From assembly GCA_001184395.1 (NCBI GenBank), contig LFLF01000021.1, forward strand, positions 1 through 40,955: a stretch of DNA of 40,955 bases, given 5' to 3'. Each line of letters starts with the position of its first letter. Positions within the stretch are counted from its first letter, which is position 1. A program made the translations under genes and the position numbers. The notes beneath the pieces are model-generated. The model searched no databases, was not told the origin of the DNA, and saw only the letters and a program-made list of their open reading frames with translations. This document shows positions 18,674 to 27,433 of this stretch, in pieces. This DNA comes from Candidatus Paraburkholderia calva (GTDB taxonomy: Bacteria; Pseudomonadota; Gammaproteobacteria; Burkholderiales; Burkholderiaceae).

Positions 18674-19336
18674 CTACTCCGCGCTGCCTTCAGGTGTGAT
18701 TTCGCCGGCTTCCTCGGGGATCAGCGAGCTTTCGATCAGTTCGTGTGCCTCTTCGATGCCGGTGCGCTTCAGCGCCGAGAACAGCTGCACGCTCAACTCA
18801 CCGCGATATCCCGCGTTCCGGTATTCCGAGAAGGATTTCTTCGTTGCGCGCAGGGCGTGGGTCATTTCCTGTCGCGTCAATTTGTCGCATTTGGTGAGGA
18901 GCGCGTGGATCGGCTTACCGGTCGGCGCAAACCAGTCGATCATGATGCGATCCAGATCCGTCAGCGGACGGCGTGAATCCATCATCAGGATCATGCCGCG
19001 CAACTGGGCGCGGCTTTGCAGATACGTGGAGAGCAGCTGCTGCCAATGGTCCTTCGCCGCGTCGGGCACTTCGGCGTAACCGTAGCCCGGCAGATCGACG
19101 AGAAAGCCCGCCGGATCGTTCTTCGGACCGACTGCGAAGTAATTGATGTGCTGCGTGCGGCCCGGCGTCTTGCTCGCGAAGGCGAGCCGTTTCTGGTTGC
19201 AGAGGATGTTGATCGCCGTCGATTTGCCCGCGTTTGAGCGCCCGCCAAAGGCGATTTCGGGCTGTGGCGTGGGAGGCAGATCGCGCAGGTGATTGACGGT
19301 CGTGAAGAAGCGGGATTGGTGGAGCAGAAATGACAT
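18674..19336 (-). CDS. yihA: Ribosome biogenesis GTP-binding protein YihA/YsxC (EngB)
   Basis: This is a TRAFAC-class GTPase required for 50S subunit assembly. In the 220-residue form starting [12 protein letters not shown]1 is GRSNAGKST (residues 32-40), the switch-I threonine lies in TPGRTQ (58-62), G3 is DLPG (81-84) and G4 is TKCD (148-151). The frame is open for 35 more codons upstream, but I choose the ATG at 19336 because the family starts there. All GTPase motifs are intact. It is transcribed away from the cytochrome c4 gene. Confidence 0.93.
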   Translation of the reverse strand: MSFLLHQSRFFTTVNHLRDLPPTPQPEIAFGGRSNAGKSTAINILCNQKRLAFASKTPGRTQHINYFAVGPKNDPAGFLVDLPGYGYAEVPDAAKDHWQQLLSTYLQSRAQLRGMILMMDSRRPLTDLDRIMIDWFAPTGKPIHALLTKCDKLTRQEMTHALRATKKSFSEYRNAGYRGELSVQLFSALKRTGIEEAHELIESSLIPEEAGEITPEGSAE

Positions 19337-19453
19337 TTGGCGGGCCGATCGAAAGAGCTGCGAAAACGGAAGCCTTGAGAACCCGGCAAATACTGGGCAT
19401 GCCCCGACTGGGGTCTTTGCGTGTAGTGGGTTATTGTACAATACGACGGATTT

Positions 19454-19475
19454 TTAAAGACCCGTTAAAGACCCG
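19454..19475 (+). repeat. 11-bp perfect tandem duplication
   Basis: TTAAAGACCCG is repeated head to tail (19454-19464, 19465-19475) in the 314-base divergent gap between yihA and the cytochrome c4 gene. A 10-base palindrome, ATTGTACAAT (19433-19442), lies just before it and could hold a -10 box for either strand. No gene is visible in this gap. Confidence 0.9.
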
Positions 19476-19650
19476 CATAGGGCAAACCGGGAAAGAGCCG
19501 CAGGCCGACCCATAAAGAGCGAGACAGTTTTCGGGCGCTTTATTGCCCTTCGTCGGGCCCTTTCCGTTTGGGTGTCTTGTGGGTGACATTTCCGTCGCCG
19601 TCGTTTCTGCAGAACTCATATTCTCACAAGACGAAAAACAGGGTACGCGA

Positions 19651-20325
19651 ATGAACCGACTGTACAGGTCTCTGGTGGTGCTTCGAGCAGCGGCGGCTTT
19701 CGGTGCGGGTTTGAATGGTCTGGCAGTATCGGTATCAGTGAGTGCGGCGGAGCCCGCGCAGCCGACCAAGCCGGACGTGACGCGAGGTCAGGCCATTGCC
19801 ACTCAGGTGTGTGCGGCGTGTCACGGCGCGGACGGCAACAGTGCCGGCGCATCGTTTCCCAAGCTGGCGGGCCAGCACGCGGAATACATCGTCAAGCAGC
19901 TCAAGGATTACAAGACGCAGCCGGGAGCGAAGGCGCCGGCGCGCAACAATCCGATCATGGCGGGCATTGCGGGCGCGTTCAACGAGCAGGACATGATGAA
20001 CGTCGCGGCGTACTTCGCGTCGCAGAAGACCAAGCAGGGTTACGCGCGCGACAAGAACGACGTCGCGCTCGGGCAGAAGATTTATCGCGGCGGCATCGCG
20101 GACAAGGGGGTGCCGGCCTGCGCGGCGTGTCACGGCGCGACAGGCATGGGCATTCCGGTGCAGTATCCGCGGCTGTCGTATCAGTGGGGCGACTATACGG
20201 TCGCGCAGTTGAACGCCTTCGCATCGGGGCAACGCAACAACAGCGAGCCGATGCACCAGATCTCCTCGCGTCTGAACGAGGCGGAGATGAAGGCGGTAGC
20301 GGATTACATCGCCGGGTTGCATTAA
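19651..20325 (+). CDS. Diheme cytochrome c4
   Basis: This periplasmic electron carrier has 224 residues and two class I c-type domains. A signal peptide (about 1-33, ending SVSAAEP) is followed by the first heme site CAACH (54-58) and the second CAACH (157-161). Likely methionine ligands are Met103 (NNPIMAG) and Met201 (NSEPMHQ). I place the start at ATG 19651, giving a normal signal peptide; the frame is open further upstream. Cytochromes c4 pass electrons to terminal oxidases. The heme attachment genes resB and ccsB lie directly downstream but behind a terminator. Confidence 0.92.
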   Translation: MNRLYRSLVVLRAAAAFGAGLNGLAVSVSVSAAEPAQPTKPDVTRGQAIATQVCAACHGADGNSAGASFPKLAGQHAEYIVKQLKDYKTQPGAKAPARNNPIMAGIAGAFNEQDMMNVAAYFASQKTKQGYARDKNDVALGQKIYRGGIADKGVPACAACHGATGMGIPVQYPRLSYQWGDYTVAQLNAFASGQRNNSEPMHQISSRLNEAEMKAVADYIAGLH

Positions 20326-20417
20326 GCACGTCACGCACGTCCAGCGATTCCCGGCATGAAAACAGGGAATCGCCCATACTACGAAGCTGGTCCGGAAGAG
20401 ACCGGCGCAAAAACAAG

Positions 20418-20467
20418 AAAAGGGTGGGACGTCGGCCACGGGGCCGCTTACGTCTCTACCCTTTTTT
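20418..20467 (+). terminator. Strong terminator between cytochrome c4 and resB
   Basis: A long stem pairs AAAAGGGT (20418-20425) with ACCCTTTT (20458-20465), GACGT (20428-20432) with ACGTC (20450-20454), and CGGCC (20433-20437) with GGCCG (20442-20446); six T end the structure. A second hairpin, GCGATTCCC (20344-20352) with GGGAATCGC (20365-20373), lies upstream. Together they should separate most cyc4 transcription from resB. Confidence 0.8.
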
Positions 20468-20487
20468 GCTGTTCAGCCGGAGTTTGA

Positions 20488-22719
20488 ATGAGCGTCACCA
20501 TATCGGGAATGCAGTCGAAATCGAGCCGCCGCGCCGCGCGCGCTTTCGTGGAGCTCGTCAGTTCGATGCGCTTCGCCATCGCGTTGCTGGTCATGCTGGC
20601 GATTGCGAGCATCATTGGCACGGTGCTCACGCAGGACGACCCGTATCCCAACTACGTCAATCAGTTCGGCCCGTTCTGGGCGGACATCTTCCGCGGTGTG
20701 AGCCTCTACAACGTGTACAGCGCGTGGTGGTTCATGCTGATCCTGATCTTCCTCGTCATTTCGGTATCATTGTGCGTGGTGCGCAATGGCCCGAAGTTGA
20801 TCGCAGACATGAAGAGCTGGAAGGATCGCGTGCATGAAGGCAGCCTGCGCGCGTTCCATCACAAGGGTGAATTCGTCGTGGGCGCGGACCGCGCGAAGAC
20901 GGCGGCGACGCTCGAAAGGCTCAGCACGAAAATGGGCTACCGCTTCGTCACGCGTCAGACCGACAACGGCGCGACGCTGATCGCCGGCAAGCGCGGCGCG
21001 ATGACCAAGATCGGCTATATCTCGGCGCACCTGGCGATCGTCGTGATCTGTATCGGCGGGTTCCTGGACAGCAATCTGCCGATCAAGCTGCAGATGTGGA
21101 TGTTCAACAAGACGCCGATCAACAGCAATGCCGTGATCAACGACATTCCGCCGGCGCATCGTCTGTCGGTGTCGAACCCGACCTTTCGCGGCTATGCGTG
21201 GGTTCCGGAAGGCCAGTACGTCGGCACAGCGATCCTTAACGAGCGGGACGGTTCGATCATTCAGGATCTGCCGTTCTCCATTCAGCTCAACAAGTTCATC
21301 GTCGATTATTACTCGACCGGCATGCCGAAGCTGTTCGCGAGCGATATCGTCGTGATCGATCACAAGACGGGCGTGCGTATCCCGGCGCGCGTCGAGGTGA
21401 ACAAGCCGTTCACGTACGATGGCGTGTCGATCTACCAGTCGTCGTTCCAAGACGGCGGCTCGAAGCTCGAGATGACCGCGTGGCCCATGACCAGCAGCAG
21501 CGCGAAGACGGTGCCGGTCAACGGCACGATCGGCGGCAACGCGCCGATCAGCCCGCAGATCATCGGTTCGAAGGGCGAGACCGTCGAGTTCACGGACTTC
21601 CGCGCGATCAACGTCGAGAACATGACCGATGGCAACAGCATGCCGGATGCGCGCGGCGTCGGCAAGAAGGAAACCTTGCGCGATGCGTTCGACGAGCGTC
21701 TCGGCTCCGGCGCGAAAACCTCGAAGCCGACCGATCTGCGCAATATCGGCCCCTCGGTGCAGTACAAGGTGCACGGTTCCGACGGACAGGCCCGCGAATA
21801 CAGCAACTACATGCTGTCAGTCAATGTCGGCGGTCAGCCGATGTTCCTCGCCGGCATGCGCGTCAGCCCGAACGATCCGTTCCGCTACCTGCGCATTCCC
21901 GTCGACGATCAAAGCTCCATCAAGCAGTGGATGAACCTGCGCGCTGCGCTCGAAACACCTGCGACGCGTGCTGAAGCGGCGCATCGCTTCGCGCTGCGTT
22001 CGGTGCCGCAGGAAAACGCGGATTTGCAGAAGCATCTGGAAGAAAGCGCGAACCGCGTGCTGAACCTGTTCGCGGGCGCGGACAAACTCGGCGCGGGCGA
22101 GAATCCGCAGGTCAACGGCGGCTTTCAGAGCATCGCGATGTTCATCGACAAATCGGTGCCGAAAGGCGAGCAGGAAAAGGCCGCCGGTCTACTCATGCGT
22201 ATGCTCGAAGGCGCGATGTGGGACGTTTGGCAGATTTCCCGCGAGCAGACCGGCCAGCCCGACGCGAAGCTCGACGAAAAGAACATCGCATTCGTACAAG
22301 CGTCCATCAACGCCCTTTCCGACAGCTTTCTGTACGGATCTCCGGTCTTCCTGCAACTGGACAGCTTCAAGCAGATTCAGGCGTCGGTCTTCCAGCTGAC
22401 ACGCGCGCCGGGTAAAAAAGTGGTTTATCTTGGCAGCCTTCTGCTGGTGATCGGCATTTTCTCGATGTTCTATGTCCGCGAACGCCGGCTCTGGTTCTGG
22501 CTCAAAGATACAGGGCAGGGCGGCGCGAGCGTGCTGATGGCGATGTCCGCCGCGCGCCGTACCTTCGGCTTCGAGAAGGAATTCGTGCGCACGCGCGCCC
22601 AGATTGGCGCGGCGCTCGGCGCAAAGCCCCTCGAATCAGCCGATGCCGCTCCCGTATCCAGCGCGACCGGCACGTCCTCGCAATCCGAAGCCGAAAGCTC
22701 GGAAGTTTCAACACGGTAA
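20488..22719 (+). CDS. resB: Cytochrome c biogenesis protein ResB (Ccs1)
   Basis: ResB is the apocytochrome-binding partner of the System II cytochrome c synthase in the inner membrane. The 743-residue product has two N-terminal membrane segments (around residues 27-50 and 75-95), a third around GYISAHLAIVVICIGGFLD, a large periplasmic domain, and a last segment near VVYLGSLLLVIGIFSMFYV. The N-terminal LVSSMRFAIALLVMLAIASI motif is typical. CCGGAG at 20477-20482 supports ATG 20488. It is followed four bases later by ccsB and certainly forms an operon with it. Confidence 0.93.
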   Translation: MSVTISGMQSKSSRRAARAFVELVSSMRFAIALLVMLAIASIIGTVLTQDDPYPNYVNQFGPFWADIFRGVSLYNVYSAWWFMLILIFLVISVSLCVVRNGPKLIADMKSWKDRVHEGSLRAFHHKGEFVVGADRAKTAATLERLSTKMGYRFVTRQTDNGATLIAGKRGAMTKIGYISAHLAIVVICIGGFLDSNLPIKLQMWMFNKTPINSNAVINDIPPAHRLSVSNPTFRGYAWVPEGQYVGTAILNERDGSIIQDLPFSIQLNKFIVDYYSTGMPKLFASDIVVIDHKTGVRIPARVEVNKPFTYDGVSIYQSSFQDGGSKLEMTAWPMTSSSAKTVPVNGTIGGNAPISPQIIGSKGETVEFTDFRAINVENMTDGNSMPDARGVGKKETLRDAFDERLGSGAKTSKPTDLRNIGPSVQYKVHGSDGQAREYSNYMLSVNVGGQPMFLAGMRVSPNDPFRYLRIPVDDQSSIKQWMNLRAALETPATRAEAAHRFALRSVPQENADLQKHLEESANRVLNLFAGADKLGAGENPQVNGGFQSIAMFIDKSVPKGEQEKAAGLLMRMLEGAMWDVWQISREQTGQPDAKLDEKNIAFVQASINALSDSFLYGSPVFLQLDSFKQIQASVFQLTRAPGKKVVYLGSLLLVIGIFSMFYVRERRLWFWLKDTGQGGASVLMAMSAARRTFGFEKEFVRTRAQIGAALGAKPLESADAAPVSSATGTSSQSEAESSEVSTR

Positions 22720-22723
22720 GATC

Positions 22724-23926
22724 ATGGACCCCACACAAACCTCCTCCCACGCACCTGCCAAGACCGGGCTGTCGGCATCCGGTCTCCCCGATGTCGCCGA
22801 GTTCGACGATCGTCCGTTTCTGCGCAGGCTGATGCCGATCGACTGGCTGTTCGCCCTCGCAATGGTCGCAGGCGCAGGTTTCGCGCTGAACTGCTATCAC
22901 GCGCATATGGACGTGTACGACATGTCGGTGCTGGTCGCGGCGGTGCCGACCTTCGTCGTGTTCGGCTGGCGCTGGAAGCCGGTGCGCCTGCTGATCGCGC
23001 TGATCGCAGTGCTGGCGTTGTTTTCGATCCAGCTCTATCGGGGAGATCTCGCGCGCGCCGACACCAATTTTTTCCTCAAATATTTCCTGTCGAGCCAGTC
23101 CGCGATCCTGTGGATGAGTTCGCTTTTCGTGCTCGCGACGCTGTTCTACTGGATCGGTCTCGTCTCGCGTTCGCAGACAGGTGGCGCAATCGGCTCGCGC
23201 ATGACGTGGGCCGCCGTGCTGATGGGCTTCACCGGCATGATGGTGCGCTGGTACGAGTCGTATCTGATCGGCAGGGATGTCGGACATATTCCCATCTCGA
23301 ACCTGTACGAAGTGTTCGTACTGTTCTGCCTGATTACCGCGCTGTTCTACTTCTACTACGAACAGCATTACGCCACGCGTTCGATGGGCGCGTTCGTGCT
23401 GCTCGTGATCAGCGCGGCGGTCGGCTTTCTGATGTGGTATTCGATCGCGCGTGACGCGCAGCAGATTCAGCCGCTGGTGCCCGCGCTGCAAAGCTGGTGG
23501 ATGAAGATCCACGTGCCGGCGAACTTCATCGGCTATGGCAGCTTCGCGCTGTCGGCGATGGTTTCGGTCGCGTATCTCGCGAAGCAGCGCGGCTTCATGG
23601 CCGACCGCCTGCCGTCACTGGAAGTGCTCGATGACGTGATGTACAAGTCGATCGCGGTCGGCTTCGCGTTCTTCACCACCGCGACGATTCTCGGCGCGCT
23701 GTGGGCGGCCGAAGCGTGGGGCGGCTACTGGAGCTGGGACCCGAAGGAAACCTGGGCGCTGATCGTGTGGCTGAATTATGCGGCGTGGCTGCATATGCGC
23801 CTGATGAAGGGCCTGCGTGACGCGGCCGCCGCGTGGTGGGCGCTGACCGGCTTGATCGTCACGACGTTCGCTTTCCTCGGCGTGAACATGTTCCTGTCCG
23901 GACTGCACAGCTACGGCAAGCTCTGA
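22724..23926 (+). CDS. ccsB: Cytochrome c biogenesis protein CcsB (CcsA/ResC family)
   Basis: This is the heme-handling half of the System II cytochrome c synthase (400 residues). It carries the heme-binding WWD signature WGGYWSWDPKETWALIVW in the C-terminal third, several membrane segments, and conserved histidines such as those in KIHVPANFIGYG and WLHMRLMKG. I choose ATG 22724, four bases after resB; the frame is open upstream inside resB, but that part is foreign to the family. With resB it covalently attaches heme to proteins such as the cytochrome c4 upstream. Confidence 0.93.
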   Translation: MDPTQTSSHAPAKTGLSASGLPDVAEFDDRPFLRRLMPIDWLFALAMVAGAGFALNCYHAHMDVYDMSVLVAAVPTFVVFGWRWKPVRLLIALIAVLALFSIQLYRGDLARADTNFFLKYFLSSQSAILWMSSLFVLATLFYWIGLVSRSQTGGAIGSRMTWAAVLMGFTGMMVRWYESYLIGRDVGHIPISNLYEVFVLFCLITALFYFYYEQHYATRSMGAFVLLVISAAVGFLMWYSIARDAQQIQPLVPALQSWWMKIHVPANFIGYGSFALSAMVSVAYLAKQRGFMADRLPSLEVLDDVMYKSIAVGFAFFTTATILGALWAAEAWGGYWSWDPKETWALIVWLNYAAWLHMRLMKGLRDAAAAWWALTGLIVTTFAFLGVNMFLSGLHSYGKL

Positions 23927-23948
23927 TTGTCGGCATCGCCAGAAGAAA

Positions 23949-23977
23949 CCGCCATGCTTCGCGCTGGCGGGTTTTTT
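23949..23977 (+). terminator. Intrinsic terminator after ccsB
   Basis: CCGCCA (23949-23954) pairs with TGGCGG (23965-23970), and after one G six T follow. It ends the resB-ccsB operon. Confidence 0.75.
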
Positions 23978-24049
23978 CGCTTCGGACTGGAATAGGGGCA
24001 TCCGATTTGCTATTGTCCCGTATAAGCATTCATGGAGCGTAATCGAGGA

Positions 24050-25060
24050 ATGACCATGTGGATAAGACGTAACCGCGCACTCTGTATGGCGATGACATCG
24101 CGAGTCACGAGATCACGCCGCGCGGTGTGTTCGAGAACCGGCGCCGCACGCTGCGTTCGATCGGCGCGCTCGCGGCGACGGGACTCGCGGGCGCCAGCGG
24201 CCTCGCGCACGCGACGCTGACCTCGCCCGATGCGAAAGGCAAGAAGCTCGCGGCGGCGACCAATGCGAAATACGTCGCGCAGGACAAGCCGACGCCGTTC
24301 AAGGACATCACGAGCTACAACAATTTCTACGAGTTCGGCACCGACAAGGGCGATCCCGTCGAACATGTGGGCAGCTTGCGGCCGCGGCCGCGTCCGTGGA
24401 AGGTGTCGGTGGAAGGCGTGATCAAGAACCCGAAGGTCTACGACATCAACGACCTGCTGAAGCTCGCGCCGCTCGAGAAGCGCGTGTACCGGCTGCGCTG
24501 CGTCTAAGGCTGGTCGATGGTGATTCCGTGGATCGGCGTGTCGCTTGTCGGAGCTCATCAGGCGCGCGGAGCCACGACGGGCAACGCGAAGTACGTGCAG
24601 TTCATCACGCTGGCCGATCCGTTGCAGATGCCGGGACTTTCCATGCCGATTCTCGACTGGCCGTATTCCGAAGGCCTGCGCATGGACGAGGCGATGAACC
24701 CGCTCACCTTGCTGACCGTTAGCCCCTACGGCGAAGTGCTGCCGAACCAGAACGGCGCGCCGGTACGGGGCGTCGTGCCCTGGAAATACGGCTTCAAGAG
24801 CGCGAAGTCGCTGGTGAAGATCCGTTTTTCGTCGAGAAGCAGCCGCCGACGAGCTGGAACACTTACGCGCCGACAGAGTACGGCTTCTATTCGAACGTGA
24901 ATCCGAATGTCGACCATCCGCGCTGGAGTCAGGCGACGGAGCGGCGTATCGGGGCGAGGACGGATTCTTCACGCCCAAGCGCAAGACGCTGATGTTCAAC
25001 GGCTACGGCGATCAGCTCGCGTCGCTGTATGCGGGCATGGACCTGAAGAAGAATTTCTAG
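24050..25060 (+). pseudogene. msrP: Broken msrP: periplasmic methionine sulfoxide reductase, catalytic subunit
   Basis: MsrP (YedY) is a Tat-exported molybdopterin enzyme that repairs oxidised methionines in periplasmic proteins. The remnant keeps the twin-arginine leader ([20 protein letters not shown]), the Mo-ligand region YRLRCV, and the C-terminal [19 protein letters not shown]. Damage: a frameshift near 24080-24090 separates the ATG from the leader; a nonsense TAA at 24505-24507 directly follows the Mo-binding Cys, where GAA is expected; two extra T at about 24824-24829 and two extra G near 24950 shift the frame again. No single frame covers the protein. A GTG at 24127 could express only the first third. 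A possible extended -10 promoter, TGCTATTGT, lies at 24008-24016. Confidence 0.9.
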
Positions 25061-25064
25061 CGCG

Positions 25065-25610
25065 ATGTCGTTCACCTCTCAGATCAAACGCGCGCTGGGT
25101 CGTGCCGGTGAAAGTCGTTGTCTTCATCGCGATGCTGTATCCGCTCGCGCGCATCGTGCTGCTCGGCGTGACCGGCGGCCTCGGCGCGAATCCGATCGAG
25201 TTCATCACGCGCTCGACCGGGCTCTGGGTGCTGGTCTATCTGTGCATCACGCTGGCGATCACGCCCGTTCGGCGGCTCACCGGCATCACGGCGCTCGCGC
25301 GTTTCCGGCGCATGATCGGCCTGTGTGCGTTCTTCTTCGCCGTGCTGCATTTCACGACGTACATCTGGTTCGACGAATGGTTCGATGTTGCCGCGATGCT
25401 GAAGGACATCGGCAAGCGGGCCGTTCATTACCTTGGGATTCGCCGCGTTCGTGCTGCTGATCCTGCTCGCATTCCTGCATTTCTGGTGGATGAAGGCGGG
25501 GCAAGCACGATCTGGCGTTGCCGAAGCTTTACGGCGCGATCGTGATCGTGCTGCTGGGCTGGCGTCTGATCGCGTGGCTCAAAACGCGCGCGAGCCGGCC
25601 GCGCGCATAA
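25065..25610 (+). pseudogene. msrQ: Broken msrQ: heme membrane subunit of the MsrPQ system
   Basis: MsrQ (YedZ) is the membrane cytochrome b that feeds electrons to MsrP. Remnants in three frames read VVFIAMLYPLARIVLLGV, RRMIGLCAFFFAVLHFTTYI, GFAAFVLLILLAFLHFWWMK and the C-terminal YGAIVIVLLGWRLIAWL. Damage: a frameshift near 25105 just after the start, another near 25425-25435, an apparent deletion of about 30 codons between LLILLA and FLHFWW that removes one or more helices and a heme ligand region, and another frameshift near 25500. It starts four bases after msrP and died with it. Confidence 0.88.
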
Positions 25611-25641
25611 AAAAGCGATGCTTTCGAGGGCATCGCTTTTT
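25611..25641. terminator. Bidirectional terminator between msrQ and lysA
   Basis: AAAAGCGATGC (25611-25621) pairs with GCATCGCTTTT (25630-25640) around an 8-base loop, with T on the plus and minus sides. It lies between the convergent msrQ remnant and lysA. Confidence 0.8.
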
Positions 25642-25659
25642 CGATGAGCGGATGGCGCC

Positions 25660-26925
25660 TCAGTTCGGCAGAACCGATTCCCCCGCGAACAATTCCTTCA
25701 CGACTTCACGCTTGCGCACGACGTGCGCGCGGTTGCCATCGACCATGATTTCGGCTGCGCGCGGACGCGTGTTGTAGTTCGAACTCGTCGCGAAGCTGTA
25801 GGCGCCCGCCGAGCAGATGGCGAGCAGATCGCCTGCTTCGACGGCAAGCGCCCGGTCGCGCCCGAGCCAGTCGCCGCTTTCGCACACTGGGCCGACGACA
25901 TCGTAAGTCTGCGCCGTCGCGCCGTCGCGCTGCACGACCGGCACGATGCGGTGAAACGCCTGATACATGGCGGGCCGCGCGAGGTCGTTCATGCCGGCAT
26001 CAACGATCGCGAAGTTCTTTTCCTCGCCCGGCTTCAGATACTCGACGCGCGTGAGCAGCACGCCCGCATTGCCGACGAGCGAGCGCCCCGGCTCGAAATA
26101 CACTTCGCGCCGGCCGTGACCGCGCGCGTCGATGCGATCGAGCAGCGTCTTCACGAACTCGCCGATATCCGGCGGCGTTTCGTCGTCGTAGGTGATGCCC
26201 AGTCCGCCGCCGACATCCACGTGACTAATGCTCATGCCGTCCACTTCGATCTGTTCGACGAGGTCGAGCACCTTGTCGAGCGCGTCGAGATACGGGCTGA
26301 TCTCGGTGATTTGCGAACCGATATGGCAATCGATGCCGACGACATCGAGATGATCCATGGCATGCGCCGCGCGATAGGTGGCGCGTGCATCGCTGAAGGC
26401 GACGCCGAACTTGTTCGCCTTGAGGCCGGTGGAAATGTACGGATGCGTTTTCGGATCGACGTCCGGATTCACGCGCAGCGAGACCGGTACGCGCTTGCCG
26501 AGCGACTTCGCCACGTCGTTCAACACGTGCAGTTCCGGAATCGATTCGACGTTGAAGCATTTCACGCCCAGTTCGAGCGCCTCGCGCATTTCGGCTGCCG
26601 ACTTGCCGACGCCCGAAAATACCGTGTCTTGAGGCTTGCCGCCGGCCGCGATCACGCGCGCCAGTTCGCCCGCCGACACGATGTCGAAGCCCGCGCCCAT
26701 GCGCGCGAACACGTTGAGCACCGCGAGATTGCTGTTCGCCTTGACCGCGACGTGAATCTTCCCATTGCAGCCGGCGCAGGCATCGGCGTAGGCGCGATAG
26801 GCGCGCGTCAGCGCATCGCGGGAATAGACATAGAGCGGCGTGCCGAATTGATCCGCGAGCGATGCGGCGGAGACGTCCTCGGCGTGCAACACGCCGTCGA
26901 CCAGTTGAAATGCGGAATCGTTCAT
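25660..26925 (-). CDS. lysA: Diaminopimelate decarboxylase
   Basis: LysA (421 residues) removes CO2 from meso-diaminopimelate to give L-lysine, the last step of lysine synthesis. It is a fold-type III pyridoxal-phosphate enzyme. Lys62 in VAVKANSN binds the cofactor; HIGSQI, the glycine-rich GGGLG and EPGRSLV hold its phosphate; CESGDWLGRDR carries the active-site Cys from the partner subunit. All motifs are present. It is downstream of lptM on the same strand, as usual in Burkholderia and relatives. Confidence 0.96.
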   Translation of the reverse strand: MNDSAFQLVDGVLHAEDVSAASLADQFGTPLYVYSRDALTRAYRAYADACAGCNGKIHVAVKANSNLAVLNVFARMGAGFDIVSAGELARVIAAGGKPQDTVFSGVGKSAAEMREALELGVKCFNVESIPELHVLNDVAKSLGKRVPVSLRVNPDVDPKTHPYISTGLKANKFGVAFSDARATYRAAHAMDHLDVVGIDCHIGSQITEISPYLDALDKVLDLVEQIEVDGMSISHVDVGGGLGITYDDETPPDIGEFVKTLLDRIDARGHGRREVYFEPGRSLVGNAGVLLTRVEYLKPGEEKNFAIVDAGMNDLARPAMYQAFHRIVPVVQRDGATAQTYDVVGPVCESGDWLGRDRALAVEAGDLLAICSAGAYSFATSSNYNTRPRAAEIMVDGNRAHVVRKREVVKELFAGESVLPN

Positions 26926-27026
26926 GCTTGGAATCGGGAAGGCGCCGGAAAGCGCGTGAGACGAGGCGGGTTACTCGGCGGACGAGGCTGCTTTGGGTGC
27001 AGTGGCGGAGGAGCCCGGCGCCGATT

Positions 27027-27263
27027 TTAGCTCCGTTTCCGGCGCGATTGCAGAGGCTGGCCTGCGGTGTTCGGCACTTCGCCGCTCGGAGCGGATGCCG
27101 AAGGCGGCGGCGTATCCTGAAGGTAAGCGGGACGTTGCGGCATGGGCGGGACCGACGGCAAATAGAGCGGACCGCGTTGCCCGCATCCTCCGAGCGTGAC
27201 CAGCATCGCGGCGGACATGCTCAAAGCCGCTACAATCGCGCTCATCCTGAAAACCACTCGCAT
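27027..27263 (-). CDS. lptM: Small lipoprotein LptM (YifL-like), C-terminus possibly shifted
   Basis: The 78-residue product has a lipoprotein signal peptide with lipobox LGGC (Cys at about residue 27), followed by GQRGPLYLP, the hallmark of LptM, which stabilises the LptDE lipopolysaccharide translocon in E. coli. After NTAGQPLQ the frame ends RRKRS. The -1/+1 alternative frame over 26971-27065 continues with a Pro/Ala/Ser-rich tail (APETELKSAPGSSATAPKAA), which looks more like the family's usual low-complexity tail, so a late frameshift is likely. The functional N-terminal part is untouched. It precedes lysA on the same strand. Confidence 0.82.
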   Translation of the reverse strand: MRVVFRMSAIVAALSMSAAMLVTLGGCGQRGPLYLPSVPPMPQRPAYLQDTPPPSASAPSGEVPNTAGQPLQSRRKRS

Positions 27264-27278
27264 GACCGTCCTTATATC

Positions 27279-27408
27279 TTTTCGACTCGCGTTTTCGACT
27301 CGCGTTTTCGACTCGCGTTTTCGACTCGCGTTTTCGACTCGCGTTTTCGACTCGCGTTTTCGACTCGCGTTTTCGACTCGCGTTTTCGACTCGCGTTTTC
27401 GACTCGCA
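27279..27408 (+). repeat. 13-bp tandem array, 10 units
   Basis: Ten head-to-tail copies of TTTTCGACTCGCG. Units 1-9 are perfect; unit 10 ends in A instead of G. The array fills 130 of the 170 bases between the divergent lptM and cyaY starts and sits 15 bases from lptM and 25 bases from cyaY, so it occupies the space where promoters of both genes are expected. There are no variable spacers, so it is not a CRISPR. Copy number is likely unstable. Confidence 0.97.
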
Positions 27409-27433
27409 TTGTTTTTAATCGATGGAGTTTAGC

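Noticed and set aside
24127..24507. A functional short MsrP made from GTG 24127
   Set aside because: It would stop right after the molybdenum-ligand cysteine and lack two thirds of the enzyme.
27279..27408. CRISPR array
   Set aside because: Units are contiguous 13-mers with no spacers and no cas genes nearby, so this is a simple tandem repeat.
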